DNA of 25,922 nucleotides from Gemmobacter sp964439015 (GCA_964439015.1 CAYTMV010000031.1:1-25922), one strand, 5' to 3'. Shown: positions 6,769 to 16,591, counted from the stretch's first letter. The notes: a model not told the origin generated them from the sequence alone. A program made the numbers and translations.

Positions 6769-9029
6769 CTTCCCCCCAAGGCGGTTGCGCCCGCTGTTCT
6801 GGCCCGGACCGCAGGGCGGCCCAAGGGCAAGGTGATTTCGGCCATGGCGCCGGGGTGATCCCCGCCGCCGAATATGTCGGCATCCAGCAACGCCAGGCTG
6901 CCGCCGTGTTCTTCGATGATCTTCTTGACGATGGGCAGGCCAAGGCCGGTGCCCTTTTCGCGCGTGGTCACATAGGGCTCGAACAGCCGCGAGCGATCGG
7001 GCGGCAGGCCCGCGCCATTGTCGCTGATGCGGATCACCGCGGCAGCCTCGGTCGTGGTCATGCTGATGCGGATTTCCGGCCTGTGACCCTGGGGCGCGCC
7101 GCGCTCTTGCAAGGTCTCGATCGCTTCGCCTGCGTTCTTGATCAGGTTGGTCAGCGCCTGCCCGATCATCGTGGCGTCCAGATCCAGCAGCAGCGGCGCG
7201 GCCGGCAGATCCGCGCTTATGGTCACGCCCGGCTGGCCCGCCTGTTGCAACATCACCGCCCCCCGCACCAGCGCCACCAGATCGGCCTCGCGGCGGTCGG
7301 GCTCGGGCATGCGGGCAAACCGCGAGAATTCGTCGACGATCCGGCGCAGGTCATTGGTCTGGCGCACGATCACATCGGCCATCGCTTCCAGATCCTCGGG
7401 CTCCGAGACCTGATTGCGGAACTTGCGCCGCATCCGCTCGGCCGAAAGCTGGATCGGGGTCAGGGGGTTCTTGATCTCATGGGCGATACGGCGGGCCACA
7501 TCGCCCCAGGCCGCCATCCGCTGCGCCGAGACCAGCTCGGTCACATCGTCAAAGGCCACCACATAGCCTTCCAGCCGGCCATCGGCATTGCGCCGCCCGC
7601 TCATCCGCACCAGCAGGCTTTCCAGCCTTCCGTTGCGCATCAGCCGCACCTCCTCTTGCGCCGCGTTGGCCGTGCCCTCGCGCAGACGGTCGAACAGCGG
7701 GCCGAACTCGGGCACCGCCACGGCCAGCGCGATATCGGCGCCTCCCTCATGATAATCCAGCAGCCGCTCTGCCGCCCGGTTCACGAAATCCACATTGCCG
7801 TCGGCGTCGAGTCCGATCACCCCGGCGGTGATCGACGACAACACCGAGTCGAACAGCCGCCGCCGGCCTTCGGACCGGTCGCGGGCCTCGATCAGCTCGG
7901 CCCGCTGGCCCTTCAACTGCCGGGTCATCTGGTTGAACAGCCGCCCCAGCATGGCGATCTCGTCATCGCCCTCTTCCTCGACGACCTGCACGTCCAGATC
8001 GCCCGCGCCCACCCGCTGCGCCGCGCCCGCCAGCCGTCCCACCGGCCGGCTGAGACGCTCGGCAAACCACAGGCCCAGCCAGATCGCGGCCAGGATCAGG
8101 ATCAGCGCAAAGCCCAGGTAGACCAGACCGAATTCGAACAACAGCCGCCCGCGCGCCTTTTCCAACTGCTGGTAAAGCTGCACGGTTTCTTGCGTTTCAT
8201 CCAGAAGTTGCAGGATTTCGCCGTCCACTTGCCGCGAGACATAGAGATAACGGTCGGCATAGGCGGTCAGATGGATCAGGGCGCGGAACTCGTTATTGTC
8301 CCAATCCTTGATCAGGACGGTGTTGCCCGCCCGCGCCTGCGCCAGCGTATCTTCCGCGGGCTTTTCGAAATCAAAGAGATAGCTCTTTTCGCCCCGTGTC
8401 ATCAGCGCGCCCGCGCCGTCGATCAGATAGGCTTCCTTCAAGCCGCGCTGGATCTGCCCCTGCCCCTGGGTCAGCAGCGGCCGCAGCTGGTCGTCGCGCA
8501 GAAAGAAGGTCGATTGCTTGGCGATGTTGAGCCAGGCCGCCAATTTCTCGGCATCCTGCGTCAGGTCGCGGATATGTTCTTGCTCATAGGCTTGCGCGGC
8601 CTTGAGCGAGGTGCCCAGAACGCCCTGCACCCGCTCGGAAAACCAGCCCTCAAGGCCGATATTCACCGTCAGCACCGCAAAGACCGCGACCAGCACCGTG
8701 GGAATCAGCGCCACCAGCGCGAAAACCCCGGTCAGCCGCATATGCAGCCGCGACCCGGCCGAGCGTGACCGCCGGTCCGAGATCATCCGCGCGATCCGCG
8801 CCAGCACCAGCGCCGCCACCACCAGGATATAGACCGAATCCGCCAGCAGGATCAGCCGCAGCGTGCTGCCCTGCGCGGTCTGGCCAAAGGGGCCCAGCAC
8901 GGCAAAGGTCAGCCCCGCCAGCAACGGCCCCAGCAGCACGAGGCCCAGCGTGAACGCGGTCTGCACGCGTCGCTGCCGCCGCAACCGCGACAACCGGAGC
9001 CATGTCTTGCTTCCCGCCAAACCCGCCAT
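6765..9029 (-). CDS. ntrY: Membrane sensor histidine kinase NtrY
   Basis: A 754-residue inner-membrane histidine kinase. Hydrophobic segments near 25-46, 58-80 and 98-122 precede a large presumably periplasmic sensor region, and a fourth segment lies near 295-320. HAMP, PAS and HisKA follow, with phospho-acceptor His517 in ARRIAHEIKNPLTPIQLSAE. The HATPase domain shows N-box LIKNAGEA and G-boxes DNGAGLP and GTGLGLPI. Length and order match the NtrY family. The signal sensed is not settled; nitrogen, oxygen and redox inputs have been proposed in relatives. It starts 92 bases after ntrC, the widest gap in the cluster, so a separate ntrYX promoter is possible. It overlaps ntrX by 4 bases. Confidence 0.95.
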   Translation of the reverse strand: MAGLAGSKTWLRLSRLRRQRRVQTAFTLGLVLLGPLLAGLTFAVLGPFGQTAQGSTLRLILLADSVYILVVAALVLARIARMISDRRSRSAGSRLHMRLTGVFALVALIPTVLVAVFAVLTVNIGLEGWFSERVQGVLGTSLKAAQAYEQEHIRDLTQDAEKLAAWLNIAKQSTFFLRDDQLRPLLTQGQGQIQRGLKEAYLIDGAGALMTRGEKSYLFDFEKPAEDTLAQARAGNTVLIKDWDNNEFRALIHLTAYADRYLYVSRQVDGEILQLLDETQETVQLYQQLEKARGRLLFEFGLVYLGFALILILAAIWLGLWFAERLSRPVGRLAGAAQRVGAGDLDVQVVEEEGDDEIAMLGRLFNQMTRQLKGQRAELIEARDRSEGRRRLFDSVLSSITAGVIGLDADGNVDFVNRAAERLLDYHEGGADIALAVAVPEFGPLFDRLREGTANAAQEEVRLMRNGRLESLLVRMSGRRNADGRLEGYVVAFDDVTELVSAQRMAAWGDVARRIAHEIKNPLTPIQLSAERMRRKFRNQVSEPEDLEAMADVIVRQTNDLRRIVDEFSRFARMPEPDRREADLVALVRGAVMLQQAGQPGVTISADLPAAPLLLDLDATMIGQALTNLIKNAGEAIETLQERGAPQGHRPEIRISMTTTEAAAVIRISDNGAGLPPDRSRLFEPYVTTREKGTGLGLPIVKKIIEEHGGSLALLDADIFGGGDHPGAMAEITLPLGRPAVRARTAGATALGGR

Positions 9030-9121
9030 CCTTGCCGCGCGGTCGACGTCCGCCAGCGCAAAACCCCACTCAGGCAGCCCGTCCGGTCCATGGCCCGAAT
9101 GTCACGCCGCCTGTTGCGCTT

Positions 9122-10510
9122 TTACATCAGCTTGCGGCGCCGTGTCACGCGGATATCCAGATCCGAGAGCTTCTTGCGCAAGGTATTGCGGTTGATGCCC
9201 AACAGATCGGCACATTTTGCCTGATTGCCGCCGGTGGCATCCAGCGCGATCTCGATCAGGGGAACCTCGATTTCGCGCAACACCCGGTCATGAAGGCCAG
9301 GGGGTGGCAGGGCCTCGCCATGCAAGTCGAAATAGCGTTGCAGATGCCGCGCCACCGATGCGCCCAGCGGCTCATCTGCGCCCAGCCCCCCCGCCCCCAT
9401 CGCAACGGGCTGACCGGCCAGGGCCGCCTCGACCTCGGCCCGGCCGATCTCGGGCCCGGAACCGGTGACCACCAGCCGCTTCATCAGCGTCTCCAGCTGG
9501 CGCACATTGCCCGGCCAGCCATAGGCCTGCAACAGCGCCAGCGCCTCGGGCGCAAGCTGTCGGGCCTGCCCATGATCGCGGGCGTGGCGGGCCAGAAAAT
9601 GCCCGGCCAGCAGCGCGATATCCTCGACGCGCTCGCGCAGGGGCGGCACCGGGATCGTTACCCCGCCCAGCCGATAGAACAGATCCTGCCGGAAACTGCC
9701 CGCCGCGATGCGCGCCGACAGATCGGTCTGGCAGGTGGCCAGAAAACGCGGCGGGCTTTTGTCGCCCATGGCTTCAGCGTGATCCAGCATCCGCACCAGC
9801 CGCGCCTGCGTTTCAGGGGTCAGATCGGCGATCTCGTCCAACAGCAGCGTGCCGCCGCCCGCGCGCGCCAGCAGGGACGCCGCCCCCTCGGGCGCGGCCA
9901 GATCGTCGGCCTGCGCCACCACGAACGGCCCGGACCGCCGATCCGAGAAATCATGGATCGCCCGGGCGACCAGCGATTTGCCGGTGCCGTTTTCGCCGGT
10001 GATCAACAAGGGCAGATCGCTGTTCATCACCCGTGCCACCAGACGAAACAGCGCCTGCATCGCGGCACTGCGGCCCAGCAGCGGCAGATCGTCACCGCCG
10101 CCCGCCACCGGCACCGGTTCGGGCGGCAGACCGCGTGTGGGCTTGCGGGCCTGCTCCAGCGCCTTGGCCGAGCGTTTCATCAGGTCGGGCAGATCGAAGG
10201 GCTTGGGCAAATAGTCGAAGGCCGCGCCCTCGGCGGCGCGAATCGCCGTGACGATGGTGTTCTGGGCCGAAATCACGATCACCGGCAGGCCGGGGCGCTG
10301 CGCGCCGATCTTCGGCAATGCCTTCAGGCCGTTGCCGTCCGGCATGACCACATCGGTGATGACCAGATCGCCCTTGCCCTCCTCGACCCAGCGCATCAGC
10401 GTCGCCATCGAGGCGGTGGCATGGACCTTGCAGCCCGCCCGCGTCAGCGCCTGCGTCAGAACCGTGCGGATCGTGCGATCGTCATCGGCAACCAGAACCG
10501 TGCCATCCAT
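9122..10510 (-). CDS. ntrC: Nitrogen regulatory response regulator NtrC, sigma54-loop-deleted type
   Basis: A 462-residue regulator activated by NtrB to turn on nitrogen-scavenging genes. Receiver Asp53 lies in ITDVVMPDGNG. The AAA+ domain has Walker A TGENGTGKS (171-179) and Walker B TLLLDEIADL (221-230). The Fis-type HTH is at the C-terminus (CADLLGINRNTLRKKLSDL). Only about 40 residues separate Walker A from Walker B, and the stretch that should carry GAFTGA (L1 loop touching sigma54) is missing altogether. R. capsulatus NtrC has the same defect and activates sigma70 polymerase, so I infer the same here. It starts 3 bases after the ntrB stop and is clearly co-transcribed. Confidence 0.95.
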   Translation of the reverse strand: MDGTVLVADDDRTIRTVLTQALTRAGCKVHATASMATLMRWVEEGKGDLVITDVVMPDGNGLKALPKIGAQRPGLPVIVISAQNTIVTAIRAAEGAAFDYLPKPFDLPDLMKRSAKALEQARKPTRGLPPEPVPVAGGGDDLPLLGRSAAMQALFRLVARVMNSDLPLLITGENGTGKSLVARAIHDFSDRRSGPFVVAQADDLAAPEGAASLLARAGGGTLLLDEIADLTPETQARLVRMLDHAEAMGDKSPPRFLATCQTDLSARIAAGSFRQDLFYRLGGVTIPVPPLRERVEDIALLAGHFLARHARDHGQARQLAPEALALLQAYGWPGNVRQLETLMKRLVVTGSGPEIGRAEVEAALAGQPVAMGAGGLGADEPLGASVARHLQRYFDLHGEALPPPGLHDRVLREIEVPLIEIALDATGGNQAKCADLLGINRNTLRKKLSDLDIRVTRRRKLM

Positions 10511-10513
10511 CCG

Positions 10514-11625
10514 TCAAGCCTCCTTCGGTTTCGCATCCGCCCGCGGGGCCACCGGCAGGCAGACCCGAAACACCGTCCGCCCCGGCACGCTGTCCACAGC
10601 GATCAGCCCGTCATGGTCGGTGACGATCTTGGACACCAGCGCCAGCCCCAGCCCGGTGCCGTTCTCGCGGCCCGAGACGAAGGGGTCAAAGATATGATCG
10701 GCGATCTCGGGCGCGATGCCGGGGCCGTCATCAATCACCTCGACAACCAGCGGCAGGGCCGCGCCGCTGCCATCGGGCCGCCTGAGCCGCAGCGCCATGT
10801 CATAGCGCGAGCGCAGCCGGATCTTGCCGCCGCCTGCAGGCCGGGCGCGGCCGATCGCCTCGGCGGCGTTGCGGATCAGGTTCAGGAACACCTGCATCAA
10901 CTGATCGGGATCGGCAAAGGTGGGCGGCAGCGAGGGGTCATATTCCTCGATGATTGTCAGATCGGCGGCAAAGCCCACCAGCGCCAGACGCCGCGCCCGG
11001 TCCAGCGCGTCATGCAGATTGACCGCCCGGCGGTCGGGCGGCAGGACATTGCCGAACTGTTCGACCTGCTCCAGCAGCTTCACGATCCGCCGGGTCTCGG
11101 CCACGATCAGATCGGTCAGCTCCTGATCCTCGGGCGAGAGGCCCATCGCCAGCAGCTGTGCTGCGCCCGAAATCCCCGCCAGCGGGTTCTTGATCTCATG
11201 CGCCAGCATCTCGGCCATGCCGATGGCGGATTTGGCGGCGGTGCGCGCGGCCCCTGTCCGGCCGAAGCGTTCGGCAAATTCGCGCGGGTCGATCAGCAGC
11301 ATCAGCACACCCGGCTGGCCCGCCAGCGGCGCGATCTGCACCGTGGCCGGCAGGGCCGCGCGCTCGCCCACCCGGACATCGACGTCGTTCAGGATCAGCG
11401 GGGCCTGATGGGCACGAACCCGCGCGCAGGCATCGTCCAGATCGGCGTCGATCTGCAGCCGGTCCGGCAACGGCTGGCCCTTCAGGCTGCGGGCCGAGGC
11501 GTTCAGCAGCGCCTCCGCCGCGGAATTGGCCTCCAGCACCCGGCCTGCGCTGTCGATCAACACCGCCGCCATCGGCAGCGAGGCCCAGATCGCCCCCGGC
11601 AGGTCCGCGCTGGCCAGCGTCTCGC

Positions 11626-11629
<4 letters not shown>
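10514..11629 (-). CDS. ntrB: Nitrogen sensor kinase/phosphatase NtrB (GlnL)
   Basis: A 371-residue cytosolic histidine kinase with no membrane segments. A PAS-like N-terminal domain (about 10-125) is followed by HisKA with His144 in MLAHEIKNPLAGISGAAQLL and a HATPase domain with LIRNAAEA, DDGPGIAP and GTGLGLALV. It phosphorylates NtrC under nitrogen limitation and, with PII protein, dephosphorylates it under excess, by family knowledge. Its ATG overlaps the dusB stop as ATGA (11626-11629) and ntrC follows after 3 bases. The order dusB(nifR3)-ntrB-ntrC is the classical Rhodobacter nifR operon. Confidence 0.96.
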
Positions 11630-12639
<1,010 letters not shown>

Positions 12640-12814
12640 CATGATCCTCCGGGTCTTTCCTCTGGCTATGCCTGCCGGGTGAACGTCACAAGCCGCGACG
12701 CCGCGTTCATGGGCAGGATTTCCATCTTGCACAAAATTCAGGCAGTTTCATCCCGCCTGTCACCGCATTGTCAGCAGTTGCGCCATCGCTTAGACCAAAG
12801 CCGCAGGAGGTGCC

Positions 12815-13957
12815 ATGCCCGAGACCCGTTCCGATATCGCCGTCGTGATCCTTGCCGCAGGCCGTGGCACGCGCGCAGGCGGCGGCCTGCCCAAGCAATG
12901 GCGCATGCTGGCGGGCAAGCCGGCGGTAGCCCATGCCATCGCGGCCTTCGCAGGCTTGCGCCGGGTGCTGGTGATCCGCCCCGAGGATGCGGGCCTGGCC
13001 GCACCCCTGACCGGAGTCGAGATCGTGTCTGGCGGGGACGAGCGTGCGGATTCAGTCCGCGCAGCCCTTGAACATCTGGCCTCGGGCATCAACCCGCCGC
13101 GCCTCGTGCTGATCCATGATGGCGCGCGGGCCTGCGTGACCCCCGCCCTGACCGACCGTCTGGTGGCAGCATTGGCCCATGTGCCGGCCGCCGCCCCGGC
13201 GCTGGCGGTCACCGATGCGCTGTGGCGCGGCGCGGCCGATCTGGTGTCCGGCACACAGGACCGCAGCGGGCTTTTCCGCGCGCAAACCCCGCAGGGATTC
13301 CATTTCGAGGCGATCCTTGCCGCGCACCGCGCGCATCGCGGCCCCGCTGCCGATGACGTCGAGGTCGCGCGCGCGGCCGGTCTGCCGGTTGCCATCGTGC
13401 CCGGCGACGAGGACAATCTGAAACTCACCTGGCCCGAGGATTTCGCCCGGGCCGAAAAGATCCTGAAAGGGCGCAACATGGATATCCGGATGGGCAATGG
13501 CTATGACGTCCACGCCTTTTGCGAGGGCGATCACGTCTGGCTCTGCGGCGTCAAGGTGCCGCATGACAAGGGCCTTCTGGGCCATTCGGATGCCGACGTG
13601 GGCATGCACGCGCTGACCGACGCGATCTACGGCGCGCTGGCCGAGGGCGATATCGGCCGGCATTTCCCGCCCTCGGACCCGCAATGGAAGGGGGCCGCCA
13701 GCCATATCTTCCTGCGCCACGCCATCGAACTGGCGCGCGCACGCGGCTATGATCTGGGCAATTGCGACGTGACGCTGGTCTGCGAGCGGCCCAAGATCGG
13801 CCCCCATGCCGCCGCCATGCAGCAGGCGCTGGCCGAGATCATGGGCGTGGATGTCGGCCGCGTCTCGGTCAAGGCCACCACGTCCGAGCGATTGGGCTTC
13901 ACCGGCCGCGAGGAAGGCATCGCGTCGCTGGCCACCTGCCTGCTGGTGCAGGCATGA
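12815..13957 (+). CDS. ispDF: Bifunctional IspD-IspF enzyme of the MEP isoprenoid pathway
   Basis: A 380-residue fusion carrying the third and fifth steps of the methylerythritol phosphate pathway. Residues 1-221 are IspD (CDP-ME synthase), with the CTP-binding ILAAGRGTRAGGGLPKQW near 12-29. Residues 222-380 are IspF (MECDP synthase), starting at MDIRMGNGYDVHAF with metal ligands Asp231 and His233, then GLLGHSDADVGMHALTDA and VSVKATTSERLGFTGR. The fusion is common in alphaproteobacteria. The start is backed by AGGAGG at 12804-12809. It overlaps pgpA as ATGA (13954-13957). The 172-base gap to the divergent dusB gene must hold both promoters; I see no convincing -35/-10 pair there. Confidence 0.97.
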   Translation: MPETRSDIAVVILAAGRGTRAGGGLPKQWRMLAGKPAVAHAIAAFAGLRRVLVIRPEDAGLAAPLTGVEIVSGGDERADSVRAALEHLASGINPPRLVLIHDGARACVTPALTDRLVAALAHVPAAAPALAVTDALWRGAADLVSGTQDRSGLFRAQTPQGFHFEAILAAHRAHRGPAADDVEVARAAGLPVAIVPGDEDNLKLTWPEDFARAEKILKGRNMDIRMGNGYDVHAFCEGDHVWLCGVKVPHDKGLLGHSDADVGMHALTDAIYGALAEGDIGRHFPPSDPQWKGAASHIFLRHAIELARARGYDLGNCDVTLVCERPKIGPHAAAMQQALAEIMGVDVGRVSVKATTSERLGFTGREEGIASLATCLLVQA

Positions 13958-14445
13958 GCCGCCTGATCGCCACCTTCTTCGGCGCGGGCTATCTGCGCCC
14001 GGCTTCCGGCACCTGGGCCTCGGCCATCGCCTTGGGCCTGGGCGTGGCCATCGACCGCTATCTCGGCTTCCCGGCCCTGGTGCTGGCCACCGCCGCAGCC
14101 ACAGCCGCGGGCTTCTGGGCCTGCCAGGCCATTGTGCAACCCGGCGAAGACCCCTCCGAGATCGTCATCGACGAAGTGGCGGGACAATGGCTGACCCTGC
14201 TGTTCCCCGCCGCTGCCTTCTGGCATCGCGGGATCGAGAATTGGGCGGTGGTGGCCTATCCGGGCTGGGTCGCGGCATTTCTGTTCTTCCGCCTGTTCGA
14301 CATCTGGAAACCCTGGCTGGTGGGCCGGGCCGATCGGCGTGGCGATGCAGCGGGGGTGATGCTGGATGACCTCTGGGCCGGCCTCTTTGCCGGGATCGCG
14401 GTGATGATCTCGGCCGGGATCGCGCATGGCGTGTTGATGAGATGA
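13954..14445 (+). CDS. pgpA: Phosphatidylglycerophosphatase A
   Basis: A 163-residue inner-membrane phosphatase that dephosphorylates phosphatidylglycerophosphate to phosphatidylglycerol. The family signatures SEIVIDEVAGQW (about 69-80) and LFDIWKPW are present, with GVMLDDLWAGL near the C-terminus, and several hydrophobic segments run between them. The frame is open upstream inside ispDF, but the ATG overlapping the ispDF stop gives the family's usual N-terminus (MSRLIATFFGAGYLRPASGTWAS). It ends in another ATGA overlap with pncC. Confidence 0.94.
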   Translation: MSRLIATFFGAGYLRPASGTWASAIALGLGVAIDRYLGFPALVLATAAATAAGFWACQAIVQPGEDPSEIVIDEVAGQWLTLLFPAAAFWHRGIENWAVVAYPGWVAAFLFFRLFDIWKPWLVGRADRRGDAAGVMLDDLWAGLFAGIAVMISAGIAHGVLMR

Positions 14446-14909
14446 CACCCGAGGCCATTCTCGCCGCCGCCCGCGCCAGAGGCTGGCGCATCGCCACCGC
14501 CGAAAGTTGCACCGGCGGCATGGTGGCGGTGGCGCTGACCGATATCGCCGGATCGTCCGATGTCTTCGACCGCGGCTTTGTCACCTATTCCAACGCCGCA
14601 AAGGAACAGATGCTGGGCGTCCGTGCCACGACGCTCAACGCCCATGGCGCGGTCTCCGAACCGGTTGCCGCCGAAATGGCGGCAGGCGCCCTCGCCCACG
14701 CCCATGCCGATCTGGCGGTCTCGATCACCGGCATCGCCGGTCCGGGCGGATCGGGGTTCAAACCCGAGGGCCGGGTGTGCTTCGGCATCGCCACCGCGAC
14801 AGGCACAATCACCGAAACCGTGGATTTCGGCGCCCTTGGCCGCGCGAAAGTGCGCAGTGCTGCGCGCGAACATGCGCTCACCCTCCTCGCCCGCGCCGTG
14901 AGCGGCTGA
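14442..14909 (+). CDS. pncC: Nicotinamide-nucleotide amidase, CinA C-terminal type
   Basis: A 155-residue stand-alone CinA C-terminal domain. This family deamidates NMN to nicotinic acid mononucleotide, recycling the by-product of NAD-dependent DNA ligase. Ser22 in TAESCTGGMVA is the expected nucleophile, with Tyr49 and Lys54 in TYSNAAKEQMLGV and the ITGIAGPGG loop further on. There is no N-terminal MoCF/COG1058 domain, so it is not full-length CinA. It is the last gene of the ispDF-pgpA-pncC unit, followed at once by the REP-like pair. Confidence 0.92.
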   Translation: MTPEAILAAARARGWRIATAESCTGGMVAVALTDIAGSSDVFDRGFVTYSNAAKEQMLGVRATTLNAHGAVSEPVAAEMAAGALAHAHADLAVSITGIAGPGGSGFKPEGRVCFGIATATGTITETVDFGALGRAKVRSAAREHALTLLARAVSG

Positions 14910-14916
14910 GGCCGCG

Positions 14917-15038
14917 TGGGGGCGCTGCCCCCGTCCCTTCGGGACTCCCCCGGGATATTTTCGCCTGAATGATGGGCGAAACCGGGTCATAATCATTCAG
15001 GTGCAAATATCCCGGGGGTCCGGGGGCAGCGCCCCCGG
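14917..15038. repeat. Paired REP-like inverted elements at a second convergent junction
   Basis: The pair closely resembles 2210-2342. The left unit has GGGGGCGCTGCCCCC (14918-14932) then CCCCCGGGATATTTTCGCCT and GAATGATG. The right unit has ATCATTCAGG (14992-15001), AAATATCCCGGGGG and GGGGGCAGCGCCCCC. The two units are reverse complements about a short spacer, which allows a long imperfect cruciform. It separates pncC from the convergent RatA-like gene and ends 4 bases from the latter's stop codon. Confidence 0.78.
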
Positions 15039-15041
15039 CGA

Positions 15042-15488
15042 TCAGCCATACAGCGCGCGGGCACGATCTTCGAAGGCCCGCACGATCCGCTGCATCGCCT
15101 CGTTGAAGACGAGGCCGATGATACCGGCCAGTATGGCATTGCGGAATTCGAAATCCACCTGGAAGGAGACTTCGCAGCCGCCTTCGGGCAGATCGTGGAA
15201 TTGCCACAGCGATTTCAGATGTTTGAACGGGCCGTCAATGTATTCCGTCCCGATCTGGCCGGCAGCGGGCATCAGCGTCACGCGCGAGCCGAAACGTTCG
15301 CGGAACACCTTGAACGAGATCACCAGATCGGCCTCCATCAGCTCTCCTCCATCGACCGGACGGCGCGAACGGATGCGGGCGGCAGCGGTCCATGGCAGAA
15401 ACTCGGGATAGCGCGCCACATCCGCCACCAGGTCGAACATCTGCGCCGCGCTGTAGGGCAGGCGTTTTGTTTCGGCATGTTTGGGCAT
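15042..15488 (-). CDS. COQ10/RatA-like START-domain protein (ubiquinone-binding family)
   Basis: A 148-residue SRPBCC/START-superfamily protein of the polyketide-cyclase COQ10 group. Typical parts are the N-terminal YSAAQMFDLVADVARYPEFL and the C-terminal NEAMQRIVRAFEDRARALYG. Mitochondrial Coq10 binds ubiquinone and helps respiration; the E. coli relative was named RatA. I chose the ATG giving MPKHAETKRLPYSA, the usual length; the frame is open upstream, but that part has no family resemblance and would run into the divergent hpt gene. In an alphaproteobacterium the Coq10 role is the more likely one. Confidence 0.9.
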   Translation of the reverse strand: MPKHAETKRLPYSAAQMFDLVADVARYPEFLPWTAAARIRSRRPVDGGELMEADLVISFKVFRERFGSRVTLMPAAGQIGTEYIDGPFKHLKSLWQFHDLPEGGCEVSFQVDFEFRNAILAGIIGLVFNEAMQRIVRAFEDRARALYG

Positions 15489-15557
15489 GGGCTTCGCTTC
15501 ACAGATCAGGGATGCTGCGCTATTGCAGGCAGGACCGTGCAAAATCAAGAGGCCGCC

Positions 15558-16097
15558 ATGCCGCATCGCCCCCATGTGATCGAACCGATGATCTCGGCCA
15601 AGGCCATTGCCGCGCGGGTCGAGGCCTTGGCCTCCGAGATCACTGCCCATTACCGTGGCACCGACAAACTGGTCGTGGTGGGGCTGTTGCGCGGCAGCTT
15701 CGTGTTCATCGCCGACCTCGTGCGCGAGATCGATCTGCCGGTGGAAGTCGATTTCCTCGAGGCCTCAAGCTATGGCGACGCGACACATTCCTCGCGCGAG
15801 GTGCGGATCCTCAAGGATCTGCGCGGCGAGATTGCCGGGCGCGACGTGCTGGTGGTGGAAGACATCGTCGATACCGGTTTTACCCTGCATCACGTCAAGA
15901 ACCTGCTTTTGTCGCGCGGTCCGGCCCGGCTGGAGGTCTGTGCGCTGCTGGACAAGCCGTCGCGCCGCGAGGTGGAGATTTCGGCCACCTGGACCGGGTT
16001 TACCATCCCCGACGAGTTCGTGGTGGGCTACGGCATCGACTTTGCACAGCGCAACCGCAACCTGCCCTATATCGGCCGGGTGCGGTTTACCGGATGA
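15558..16097 (+). CDS. hpt: Hypoxanthine phosphoribosyltransferase
   Basis: A 179-residue type I phosphoribosyltransferase that converts hypoxanthine (and often guanine) plus PRPP to the nucleotide in purine salvage. The PRPP loop is VLVVEDIVDTGFTL, preceded by VGLLRGSFVFIADL, DFLEASSYG and REVRILKD; IPDEFVVGYGIDF is the typical purine-contact segment. The ATG follows an AGAGG-type ribosome site; the frame is open further upstream, but that portion is antisense to the RatA-like gene. It overlaps the glycosylase gene by ATGA (16094-16097). Together with purF at the left edge, both purine routes are represented. Confidence 0.95.
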   Translation: MPHRPHVIEPMISAKAIAARVEALASEITAHYRGTDKLVVVGLLRGSFVFIADLVREIDLPVEVDFLEASSYGDATHSSREVRILKDLRGEIAGRDVLVVEDIVDTGFTLHHVKNLLLSRGPARLEVCALLDKPSRREVEISATWTGFTIPDEFVVGYGIDFAQRNRNLPYIGRVRFTG

Positions 16098-16591
16098 TCC
16101 TGCCCGACCATCTGGCGCCGGGGTTGCGGGTGGTGTTCTGCGGCACCGCGCCGGGGCGGATCTCGGCGCAGCGAGGGCATTATTATGCCAATTCTGGCAA
16201 TGGGTTCTGGGGCATTCTTTACACCGTTGGATTGGTGCCTGAGCGTCTTGAACCGGACCGGGACGCAGAAGTTTTACGCCACGGCATCGGCCTGACCGAT
16301 CTGGCCAAGCATGTCTTCGGGCAGGATGCGGACCTGCCGGCCGATGCTTTTGACGTGGCGGGACTCCTGCAAAGGATCGCCGCATGTCAGCCCCGGACAT
16401 TGGCCTTTACCAGCCTGACGGCCGCGCGGGCCGTGCTGGGGCCGCGGGTTTCGGCAGGCATGCAGGCGCCGGACCCGCGACTGCAGGGGATCAGCCTATG
16501 GGCCTTGCCGTCGCCGTCCGGTCTGGCGCGCAGCCATTTCAGCCTGACGCCGTGGCAGGCGCTGGCCCTTCATGTGAAAGGTGAGGGATGA
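16094..16591 (+). CDS. TDG/MUG-like mismatch-specific DNA glycosylase
   Basis: A 165-residue protein of the uracil-DNA glycosylase superfamily, closest to the mismatch-specific TDG/MUG group, which removes U or T mispaired with G. Motif 1 is CGTAPGRISAQRGHYYANSG (about 17-36), comparable to the GINPG motif of MUG, followed by NGFWGILYTVGL. Motif 2 is ALPSPSGLARSHF near the C-terminus, comparable to LPNPSGLSR. The MUG Asn in motif 1 is replaced by Ala (GTAPG), so catalysis may differ. It overlaps both hpt upstream and the 58-residue gene downstream by ATGA. Confidence 0.82.
   Translation: MILPDHLAPGLRVVFCGTAPGRISAQRGHYYANSGNGFWGILYTVGLVPERLEPDRDAEVLRHGIGLTDLAKHVFGQDADLPADAFDVAGLLQRIAACQPRTLAFTSLTAARAVLGPRVSAGMQAPDPRLQGISLWALPSPSGLARSHFSLTPWQALALHVKGEG

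Noticed and set aside
6855..8768. A plus-strand open frame of 637 codons opposite ntrY.
   Set aside because: Antisense shadow of a certain gene with no ribosome site or motif.
12643..12814. Possible NtrC half-site (TGCAC) and promoter in the dusB-ispDF gap.
   Set aside because: Only one half-site is present, without a symmetric partner; the best TTGCAC box has no -10 at 16-18 bases.
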